Shown: piece by piece, positions 54,847 through 64,000 of the stretch
How the letters are laid out: every line of letters begins with the position of its first letter
How positions within the stretch are numbered: position 1 is the first letter of the stretch
NCBI GenBank assembly: GCA_023374045.1
Contig: CM041776.1
Span: forward strand, 120,423,000-120,486,999
Reading direction: 5' to 3'
Origin: Limonium bicolor
Lineage: Eukaryota; Streptophyta; Magnoliopsida; Caryophyllales; Plumbaginaceae
Length of the DNA stretch: 64,000 bases
Notes under the pieces: model-generated
Database searches by the model: none
What the model saw: only the letters and a program-made list of their open reading frames with translations
Told to the model about the DNA's origin: nothing
Position numbers and translations under genes: made by a program

Positions 54847-55059
54847 ATGGGTCCAGCTCAAGCTGATCTACAAAGGATCGGGAAAGAGGGGTTCAATTTA
54901 GTAGAAGCTATGCTCAAGAAGGAGAGGCAAATGCGAGAAGCAAATCAGTTGATTACCAGCAAAGACGCTGTTAAGAAATTCAAGGGAGCAGTAAACGTGA
55001 TTGAATACGGTATAAAGAAGAGAGATGAGAGGAAGAATGGTTACTGGCCTTCTTATTAA
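54847..55059 (+). CDS. Small charged protein of 70 residues, unknown function
   Basis: The frame starts ATGGGTCC after AAAGCGAG (purine at -3, G at +4) and ends TATTAA. The product is rich in Lys, Arg and Glu (LVEAMLKKERQMREANQLI, AVKKFKGAVNVIEYGIKKR), predicted largely helical, and ends in aromatic residues (GYWPSY). It has no signal peptide or membrane segment, so it would be cytosolic or nuclear. I do not recognise the family. It is the only open frame outside mobile DNA with a TATA box at a good distance, a good start context and an even composition. It could be a real small host gene or the last exon of a larger one. Confidence 0.42.
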   Translation: MGPAQADLQRIGKEGFNLVEAMLKKERQMREANQLITSKDAVKKFKGAVNVIEYGIKKRDERKNGYWPSY

Positions 55060-55600
55060 TCAGTTTATTAGTAAGTCGTAAGATATGTATTATAATTAGG
55101 GTGTGCAGTATGCTCACACAGTTATCTTCGTCTTCTTCCTTGTTGACGCGCGCCCCTGCTTTTATATGATGTATAATTAGGTTTGATAAAAAGCATGTGA
55201 GGCTGTACCGACTTTCTTGATCATGAAATAATAACAGTATGTATATATATATATACTAGTCTTCTATATTTATTATGAATCTTGCTGGGATATATCTGGA
55301 TTGCAAAGATCCCTTCCACTGACTGATGTCTCTATTATAGGAAGGTATGCATTGCCCATGTGGTCTTACATTTAATATTGTCTACCTATAGGTTTATTAA
55401 GTAATATTCTTGTAGTTACGTATCATTGACTGGGTTTTTAGTCTAATCTACTTCTGTTGACCAAAAATGACATTAACAAAAAAATAAAATTGGTCTTCCT
55501 CATATTACTATCTTCTTGCACGACTTCTTCCTACTCATGTCTTGCATGACTTCTTCAAATTCTTCCTTCCCTGTCACACGAGCTCATCTTTCTCCCGTTG
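55060..55600. other. Downstream of the small ORF, no gene seen
   Basis: AT-rich with AATAAT near 55229 as a possible polyadenylation signal and a (TA)n run at 55241-55255. Nothing else is recognised. Confidence 0.35.
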
Positions 55601-56105
55601 TTAGTGATTGTTAGTGCAAGATTTTGATTTACAAATCGAGTCTTTAACTGAGAAGATGAAACAATTGTGCTATATTTCACGCGGTCCATCCGAAGATATA
55701 AGATAAGGAAATAGCATACTTAGATGTAATCTTCTTGTTTTAGTTAGATAATTTTTTCTTAAAGATAAACAATTTATTAGCTTACCGTTTACCATAGCTC
55801 AAGTTAAGAGAGAAGCAAAATAGGGATAACTGCGAACCTCTTCAATGTTGTTCTTTGTTTCGATTGGGCTGTAATTCGAGAGTGAGAGAGCATTACTTCT
55901 GATCTTTGTCAAGAAAGTGCTCTTGACGTGAGGGATTAAATTCTCATTAAATACGTGATTATGTAACAAAAGTTTTACATGAATATATCAATGATTGACT
56001 TTTATATTGGTTATTCCACTCCTCTTTTGTGTTCATGGTTAGTCATAGACTCTTGTTTCTAAGAGGTTTTCCACATAGTTGGATACCTACAATTGGCATT
56101 AGAGC
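55601..56105 (+). repeat. Copia-like LTR remnant with degenerate primer site
   Basis: AGAGGTTTTCCAC at 56022-56034 resembles the end region of plant copia LTRs. It is followed at 56094-56105 by TGGCATTAGAGC, two mismatches from the tRNA-iMet primer sequence, then AAGGTAAC. The left limit is a guess. No gag follows, because the sequence changes near 56160. Confidence 0.35.
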
Positions 56106-56159
56106 AAGGTAACCCTTGACATAAAATAGAAATCTTCAAAATGATCGTGATGAGCTGCT

Positions 56160-57110
56160 CTAATGTCAAGGCTCTCAAGTGTGCAGGTGTAAACCTAACA
56201 GCAAGTGTACCGGTCATGTGTAGTAAGTATTCCTAAAGTTTCCCTTAGGTTATTGAACAAAGGAGGTGATGTCTAGTTTTATCTCTATTCAAATAATTAA
56301 AACAACTATCTAATAAACTAAAGAAACAAACTACAATAAAGTTTGGGTTCAAATTGAGAAATAATAAACTAGAAAAAAGCAATAAATGTTGATCTTCTTT
56401 GATGAATAAACAAAGTATTCTCATTTTACTACTTCTCCCTAGTTCTTTAATTCTTCTTCCTATGTGATATTTTGATTCTAGAAGACAGCCCCTCATCGAA
56501 TTAATTAACGCCCGATCTTGGCTTGGTCAGTTCTAATCAGCAATTACCAAATCCAAAATCATGTTACGAAGTTCCTAATTACTAAAAGCTTTAAGAGCAA
56601 CTCCAGTTTATTAGTCGAAAAGTATGGAGAGGAATATTTCTCATCTATAAACTAACCGATACTATTCCTACAGTCTATTGAATGCCGGAGTCCTCACTTG
56701 TAAACAAACAAACTAGTACAAACTAACAATTGGCAAAATTACTAGTAATTGACAATCAAACAAGGAAAAGTACTACATTCATTATTGAACCAAATAATTC
56801 ACAAAAGAAAGTAGGCTTCTTAAACTAGGGATCCATAGAAAAGCAGGATTCAAAATATCACTTACACATGGGAAACAAAGAAATAACAACAATGATAAAG
56901 GGAAGAAAAAACTCGATCAAATGTGTGAAGTGGAACTAATGACGAAATCTTATCCTACTCCTTGTTGCTCCTCTCGATATTCTCTTGTCTATGTCTCTTG
57001 TATGTGGCTCTGTTTTGTAATCTCTTTGTAGGTTAAAAAAATGTCTCTCGTGCCAAAGTTTCATTTATATTATCCCCTCTTTCTTTTAATAAAATGCATT
57101 ATTTATCTGT
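56160..57110. repeat. Unclassified dispersed repeat
   Basis: AT-rich text with AGCAAGTGTACCGGTC, then AAACAAACTACAATAAAG and several A-rich runs. General arrangement is like 62880-64000, which has GCAGTGTACCTATCG. I recognise this as a recurrent type of plant repeat but cannot classify it. No gene. Confidence 0.3.
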
Positions 57111-59968
57111 GGCAGTGGGTCTAGGAGTACGTTTGGGTTTAACACCCCGACCAACTGGTAAGAGACATCCGGGGGAGAAAACTCTTGTTCAAGTCCGGAT
57201 GTATGGCCGGACGGCTATAGGATTTTTGTGATTCTTCTAACGGGTCTCGGATTTGTTTCCAAGGATACTGTTAAAGCCAACATTTTGACCCTTGGAAAAG
57301 GTTTCATTAGACACGAATCTCTTTAAGGGTAAAATGGTCAAAAGACACGGAATCTTGAGTTGGTTAGAACATTTTCGAAATTTTCTATCCTTGCATGATT
57401 AACTCACACATCTCAGGACAATTGTGACAGCTTAATCATCACGAGAGCCAATTTTGTAATTTATAGGGAATTTTTATTCTGAAAAATATCATTAATACAT
57501 ATTATAAGCTAACATTTGTAAAATATAAATTCTCTCATTCTTGAAAAATCAATAGGAATGGATTTTATCCAATAAATAAAATCATGTAATGTGGTTCTCA
57601 GGTCCAAAGCCCAAAACAAAAGGAAAATATGAATCATCTCGTATTTGTCTCTCTCCTTCAAAAATGGCTTAAATCAACTCGAAATGTCTAGAAATTTTAA
57701 CAAACGATAAAGGATGACATTTAGAGCATAATGCATTTGGAATTTCAAATCACTGAATTTCCAATCATTTCCTATTATTTTTTGAACAGATCTGATGGAA
57801 AATTGATTTTAAAATTATTCCATTATACAAAAATTATAATTTTTCATTGGAAAAATAAGAAATACTCTCCTTTACATGCTGGCAAAATCTCATGGTCAGA
57901 TTCTTTCCAGAAGTTACCCGATCATATCTGGTAAACTTGGCTCCTTTACCGAGTTTACTTTACCTTAATCGATGTCTATATAAGGGATCTTTCCTACTAG
58001 TAAATAGAGAACCATGAACCCAAAGAAGTCATAAATCCTAGTTGTCAACATACTTCCCACGTTCTTGCACTCCCGAGCCCCAAATCCGTACCAAAACTTC
58101 ACTGAAATTCACAAAAAACAAGTTTCCACACTTCCACCACCAATCCAATAAACCTTAAAAACACATCAAATGACTATAAACACGTTAAGAACACAATCAA
58201 CAAACAGGGTTCAGAAGCTTGGGTCGAAATCAATTTGGGTCTGCCGCCGACGAAGCTCCTGAGGAATCCTGATGTGAAGGAACACCTAAATCCTGAAGGC
58301 AAAACATGTTACGAATCAAACTTTATAACTCTACTGAGTTTAATTAATTTTTTGTTTAAATTTAGGATCGAACCTATCTTTTGGCTTCTGAATTAGGGTT
58401 TGTTTATGCTTCTGCCTAATAACTTGTTTGCTAAGTTTCATCCATAATTTGAGGTCAACCTGAAATCTTTTGATTACAAACATGTCTAAAATCTTTCAAG
58501 CAACACACCTATAAAAACTTTGAGGCAAAAAAACTGCCAGAAAGTGTAGGATCGGATGGCTGACTCAAACCAACTCAAGGTGTTAGTCTGTGAGATGGTT
58601 TGACTCAATCGTGCAAAGTGTGTGGAAGTGTTTATAGTGTGGACACACTTAGTCGAACTAAGTGCGCGAAAACATTTTACTCAAAGTTGTAATTTAGAAC
58701 GAACTCGGAAGAACTAATTTGGAACAACACTTGAAAGATTGAAGGACTCAGTGGAACTTAGCAAGATACACAAAATAAGCTATTTTATTTCCTAGTAAAA
58801 AAACAAAACAACTTACAATGCTCACTCCGTAGATAAAATCTACTTCGTGGTTTTCACTCACTCACGCAATACAATTTCTGATCAGCTCGATGACAAGCGT
58901 AGTGAAACTAGGATCTTCCTAGAAAGAGTCTATCTAGAAGCTCTAACTGAATTTGGTACGAATTCTCTCTCTCTAAATCAGAAAGTAGCTCTCCCTCTAA
59001 TCTCTTACAATTTCTCGATCGAAAAACACACTTAGAACTAACTGATACATCTCTATTTATAATGTCTTCAAGTTAAACGGCTAAGAGAATTAGTTCATAA
59101 AATGTCGGAACTAACTTAGTGGGCACGTGCTGAGCGTTATTGCGCCAGTCTTCGGGCGTAGACTTAGGAGTCGACTGGAGCAACCTTATGACCGTTAGGG
59201 CGTTTGAACGTGGACACGTTCGTTCCTTAAATGTCACAACGGTGTGACAGAGTCAGTCATGCTTTTTAGTTTTGTGCAGACTCTGTTGTGTTGTGCAGCG
59301 GATGCCTTCTTTATATTTTGTCATGGACGAGTGAATCCGTCGAAGCGACTGACTATCTCAGTGACATCTTCATGCTCCAATAGAAAGTGATCGAAAGCCC
59401 CCGTTCGGTAGCATTCTGTGCCTACCGATGTCCCGTCTAAGGTCTTGGACGGCCTGTTTGTGGCCACAGATGCCCTTGGACGGTGGTGGGACAATTTTAA
59501 TATTTAAAATTTAGGGTTTCTACAACATGTCCGGGCCACAGACAGGGTGTCCGTGGCCCGGGCTCTTTAAAATTTTATTTTTCTGCAAATTTGATCTTTC
59601 TGTTAACTAGTTTAATTAGGGTCCGTGGGTACGGACATTAGGTTTGTGTCCATAGATTTATTAAAAAAATTACACGAATCAGCTCCGGAATCCCTAGTTT
59701 AGGTAATTTCAATTTCCATATTAATTTTCTGTGAAAATATATTAGAAAACATCAAAAACACATAAACCTGAGCACCTAGGTTAAACCGACTTTATAATAA
59801 GCCGTAAATGACATAAGCAGAGGAAAAACAACTCAGAAAGGTAGTGAAAGTAAATTGAACCCGGAAACGTTGTATACCAAGCCCTCGAACCCAAACTCTA
59901 ACCTAGACTCATAATAGGTTCCAGTGAGCTAGCTTAGGTTTTTATAGTTGTTGTTTTACGACATAGTT
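57111..59968 (+). repeat. Degenerate LTR-like region, interrupted by LTR-F
   Basis: It has TAACACCCCGACC near 57140, a TATA-like CTATATAAGG at 57976-57985 followed by leader-like text, and hairpin-rich text at about 59440-59650 (CCGGGCCACAGAC ... GTCCGTGGCCCGG). The order recalls the Alk LTRs, but sequence similarity is weak. Open frames are 67 codons or fewer; no gene seen. Confidence 0.3.
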
Positions 59969-60613
59969 TGTAACACCCCTCTCGATAAACACGTAACAAT
60001 CCCTCACGTAGCATAATAAAAGACGACTTACAGCGGAAGAATAAACAATACTAACAATCCTTACTCGGATGTCACCTACCATTACTCGCCCATGCGAGTA
60101 ATGAAGTAGAAACCAAATATAATAACAACATAACCAACGATACTTGCAACCCCCCTACCGCTAATCCCTTACTTACCGTCTAATCGTCCCAATTATTCTA
60201 CTACTCACAGCGGAAATACTACTACTACGGCGGGTGATACAATGCCGCTAACCACCCATACGGCTAGCAAGGCTTACACTACATACAGTCAGGTCTGATG
60301 TCTAGAGGATACCGAGCTACTAACATTACTTACCAAATACAAAATACCATCTACTTACATTGCTGGATTACCGAGTACCAAAGTATAATTAATTACATCC
60401 TTTCGCAAGTCTACAAAAGTAATGAGTTTAACAAACTACTCATCTATACCAATTCATAATCCTTTCATTATCCGAAAGGGTGTACCTCATGGTACACCGG
60501 CGAAACAAAAAGGCCTATAGCCATGTACAACTTGGTACACCTTTCATAATCTATAAATTACATCAAAAAGAAATCATCCCGATCTCATCATAGTCTTCAC
60601 CCTTCACGAGCAC

Positions 60614-60643
60614 CTGTAAGATTAAAAACAGTGCCCCAAGGGG
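60614..60643 (-). promoter_or_regulatory. C/G hairpin and 3' splice-site-like motif in LTR-F
   Basis: On the minus strand CCCCTTGGGG is followed by TTTTTAATCTTACAG. Same arrangement as the other LTRs. Confidence 0.45.
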
Positions 60644-61789
60644 CTCAGCAAAACGCTGCATATAAACTTCGCATATACCGCGTGCAAACTAGGGTACACC
60701 GACTATTTTTGGTCGACTATACATGGAGTTCATTATTTACACGCATACATGCTATACATATAACAACACATCCATACGGAATACAGTACACAAGCCAAAC
60801 AGTAATACTATACATACACAATACTTACCTCCTCAATGGTTAGCCAGTTACACATCCGGGTTAATCGGATGTTCATTACTCTTTTACTCATTACACAATA
60901 CTTACACCATCATACTCATACAATGCTTACTTACTTTTCCATACTTACTTACTCTTACTTACTTACTTTTACTCATGTTAAGTCGGTATGACCTCCGGGC
61001 AGGGACTACACCATCCCACCACCGAGCTTTAGGTGGCTCACTAATCCAGGATGCTACCCATTTAAGGGGTTTGGGCCGTGGAAAAGATTAAAGCCAGGAT
61101 TTGGATCCAACCTCTTGTGTCTCCGCCTCCTCACGTGTGGCCAAAACTATATCGGACTTCTACTCATTCCAATTTACCAATTTCTTATGTTAGATTGGTT
61201 AGCTTGTTAGGAATCAGTTAGAAGTCCATCACAATATCATTCGGTCACCACAATGTACATCCAAGCATACACGCACTTCATCATCATCCATACATTTCAT
61301 GAATTATACAAACTATGGTTTAAGACAATATTCAACAAGGAACAATATCATATAAGCACAAGTAAGCGCAATAATCCCGATTCGTGCGTTTATCTTATTT
61401 AGGTGATCAATTAGCACACAAACACACAAATCAGAGTAGCCAAGGTAGCATACAGGGCATGAGAAGTTCATACCGTTCACCGTTGTACTTGTAACCGACT
61501 TTTCTTCAGTGTTCACAATTGAAGTCCTATAATATACATGCGATCGAGTGGTTAATTAACTATAATTAACTTAACTTGTTTATCTCTTACGTTTCTGAAC
61601 TCATACTTACTATGTCTTTACAATTCTTACACTTACACATTGTTTACTTACTCCTCATTACTTTTAAAACTTGTTTATACTCTTAATGACCCTTAAACAT
61701 TATTAATTAGGTACTAATTATCTTATACCATCATTACCATCCTTTACCTTTTCTTAAAACCCACATTTTAAACTTATTTTTAGTTTTCT

Positions 61790-62215
61790 GGGTTGCTCCG
61801 GGACCTTGTCCGGGTCTTGGGTCCCGGACCACCCTGTGGTCTTAACTCTCGGACAGATTCCATACATGGTCCGGGTCCTTGTACATATGTCAAGTCCCGG
61901 ACCAGAAGTGGTCCTAACTCTCGACTGAAAATTTCAAGTGGTCCGGGTCCTGTTACTTAAGGTAAGTCCCGGACCTAAAATCCTGTAAACTCTCGGACTG
62001 TTTTTGTGGGGTGGTTCGGGTCTTGTACCTGGGACCAAGTCCCGGACCTATGTTATACTGAAACTCTCGGCCTCTTTTAATGGGGTGGTTCGGGTCCTTG
62101 TATGGGACCTAAGTCCCGGACCACCCTACCTTCTTAACTCTCGGTCTGTTCTTGCACACTGGTACGGGACTTGGTCCTGGACTTAAGTCCCGGACCCTGC
62201 TAAATTTTCTACAGA
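61790..62215 (-). repeat. Hairpin array in LTR-F (6 units, ~71 bp)
   Basis: Units carry GGTCCGGGTC ... GTCCCGGACC, starting near 61795, 61869, 61940, 62016, 62086 and 62160. The period matches the Alk-2 array, but the sequence is unrelated. Confidence 0.85.
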
Positions 62216-62880
62216 TTTACAGTTTTCAAAAGTTGTTACAACCCATACCTTGCCTAATTAATTCCCCATTGTTCCTACACTTAATCCCACATATTTAAGC
62301 ACCTAATTAGTCTCCTAAACATGTCTAAATCCATTACTAACTTATTACTTCTTTTCATACAAATTCACACACATATTTTCTAAGTTTTCATTCCAGCACT
62401 CACATTATTTTTTCTAGTTGTCTTTTGCTACAGATTTTGGTTCTCACTTCCCCCATTCATAGTTCCTTCTCCTAATGCCATTTCTAAGGTTTACAATGCA
62501 TTATCTATCTCTCTTATCCTACCCACAACCTAGCTCCATTTAAAAATCTGTTTCAAAGGTATTTTTCTACCTAGATTAAACTCTTAAGTGTTCTAGTTTC
62601 TAGATAAAATTTGACATAGTCTCCCCTAAACTTTTACATTCTCACACATGGTTTCACTCACATATTGTCATTTTCCAAACCTGTTCAACTCACATATTAT
62701 CAATATACACACTACACACTAAACACTCATTTTAATTCCTACACACACACCATTTCCTTCCTTAAGGTTTATACAAGTTTTTCATTATCTTTTGAAGCTT
62801 TTAAACTGTTGGGTTCTCTTACACATCATACTACTACTCAACAAAATTTACAATACTCATTTCAAGCTATAAAAATTGAT

Positions 62881-64000
62881 GGAGAAATATGTGACTACTT
62901 CTACCACATAGGCAGTGTACCTATCGTTTTGCGGGTATAGTGATTAAATGGGGTTGTCGATCTCAGGGACCTCGTATAATTAATTGACAAATATTTAATT
63001 AACTGGAAATTAAGTTAAACTAAAGAAAACAGGAAATATTACTTTTTCGGTTTTGATTGATTGATTAAAAAGAAACTAAACTACAAGGACAATTAAGACA
63101 ACTTAAATAAACACAGAGGGATTTAAAGAGTGGTAAATGTGATAAATAGAAAAGCGCATCCCGGGTTGTTTGCTTACCTATTCCTTTTATATCTGTTACT
63201 AAATTCTTTCTTTAATTTTACTGCAATAACTCAGAAACTTTGATTAATTCATTAACGACTAAGTATAATGAATCCTAACCAATTGTTAGACCTAGCAGCA
63301 GGCCAATGCTCTAGACCGGACACAATTAATCGCATAAAGAGCAGTTTCTATTGGAGTCTAATTAACCTATAGGCCGGATCAGGCTTCTAGTTGTTAATTA
63401 GGTTCAACTTCCTTCGTCTAGTTATTTATCTCAGCTCTCGCATTTTAATAAAATAACTACAAGGGTTGTTTTAACTACCGGCCAAATAATTAAAACACTT
63501 GAAGGACAGGAATTGAACTGTTGCAGTTAACAGAATTTATTTAAAGAAATACATAACAGAATTTAGGAAATAGGTTCGCTTCCCAACCCGGGAAGCTAAA
63601 ATACTTACTCGCTCATCGTTACAGAAACAACAATAACAGAAAAGGAATGCATTAAATAAATTAAAGTAAGGGTAAGAGATAACTCCAGTTTAGAAGTTCA
63701 CTCCGGTTCCTCGCTTCAACTTCGTCTTGCGTTGCCCCGTCTGCTAATTTATTTCTGTAGAGCTGGTGCGTAATAGTGGAAATAAAATGGAAAGTGGGGT
63801 GTATGTATTACGTGGGAATTTAATGGAGTGGATGGGTGATTATTTTGATGAAGTGAATGGAGTGCGATTGTGGGAGAATGCGTGGGTGAACGGATTAATT
63901 CGTGGACTGATAAATGAATGGATGACTGGATGGATGGATCGTGGATGGATCGTGTCTTTTAGCTTCCAGTAGTGTGGGTTTATATAGGCGGAGGACATAG
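62881..64000. repeat. Unclassified repeat at the right end
   Basis: Begins near GTGACTACTTCTACCAC with GCAGTGTACCTATCG and TCGATCTCAGGGACCTCG, a recurrent plant repeat type also seen in part at 56160-57110. Near 63740 it becomes GT/GA-rich. A 68-codon open frame at 63766-63972 is low-complexity and not convincing. Confidence 0.3.

Larger units (their letters stand above)
59969..62880 (-). repeat. LTR-F: minus-strand LTR of the Alk/LARD group
   Basis: On the minus strand it ends GAGGGGTGTTACA at 59969. Going inward it has the GGGTGGTTAGCGGC element near 60250, ATCAGACCTG near 60300, the C/G hairpin (60634-60643) with CTTACAG (60614-60620), and a hairpin array at 61790-62215. No primer site follows, so it is a 3' or solo LTR. 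The start of the LTR is replaced by another repeat near 62880. Confidence 0.65.

Noticed and set aside
63766..63972. A 68-residue protein gene at the right edge
   Set aside because: The frame is low-complexity (repeated GWMD/EWM-like text from GGAT/GAAT runs) in a repeat, with no supporting signals.

Overview
This window is a plant nuclear sequence, most likely from a eudicot with a large, transposon-rich genome. The evidence is tRNA-iMet primer sites of plant LTR retrotransposons, Ty3/gypsy chromovirus (Del/Tekay-like) polymerase, a CACTA transposon, AT-rich spacers and GT-AG introns. There are no bacterial operons, rRNA genes or intact tRNA genes. I cannot name the species. Only one short ORF (54847-55059) looks like a possible ordinary host gene; nearly everything else is nested mobile DNA.

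Layout. Positions 1-7965 are the right-hand part of a decayed gypsy element (here Alk-1): the end of an AlkB-like domain, protease, a broken pol and a 4.0-kb 3' LTR. It sits inside another LTR (LTR-C, 7966-9037 continuing at 23444-23942). LTR-C is also split by LARD-B (9038-23438), a complete non-coding element with 6.9-kb LTRs, only 654 bp of internal DNA and a TTATA target duplication. LTR-C in turn lies in a minus-strand LTR (LTR-E, to 26899). LTR-E lies in the internal region of a minus-strand element with its own primer site and 5.2-kb LTR (LTR-D, 27634-32830). A CACTA transposon spans 33128-51232 (AGG duplication) and is interrupted by a complete AlkB-bearing gypsy element, Alk-2 (36493-50974, ATAAT duplication). 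From 51233 on there are retrotransposon remnants, the small ORF, a copia-like primer site, another degenerate LTR and a minus-strand LTR (LTR-F, from 59969).

Main discovery candidate. Alk-1 and Alk-2 both carry a 2-oxoglutarate/Fe(II) dioxygenase of the AlkB/ALKBH1 type between gag and protease. In Alk-2, three GT-AG introns with matching phases join gag, the zinc knuckles and AlkB into one reading frame of 671 codons including the stop (after allowing one 1-nt deletion and three nonsense mutations). In the stretch shared by both copies, 15 of 31 codons differ only synonymously and 4 give conservative replacements, so the domain evolved under purifying selection. A phase-compatible splice acceptor before protease in Alk-1 suggests alternative splicing between Gag-AlkB and Gag-protease. 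A simple working model is a retrotransposon that carries its own nucleic-acid demethylase or repair enzyme.

The LTRs of these related elements also share unusual RNA-like structures: arrays of ~54-71-bp hairpin units whose sequence differs completely between LTRs but whose place and period are similar, a C/G hairpin just before a 3' splice-site-like motif, a hairpin covering part of the primer-binding site, and a second polypurine tract behind a short hairpin downstream of pol.
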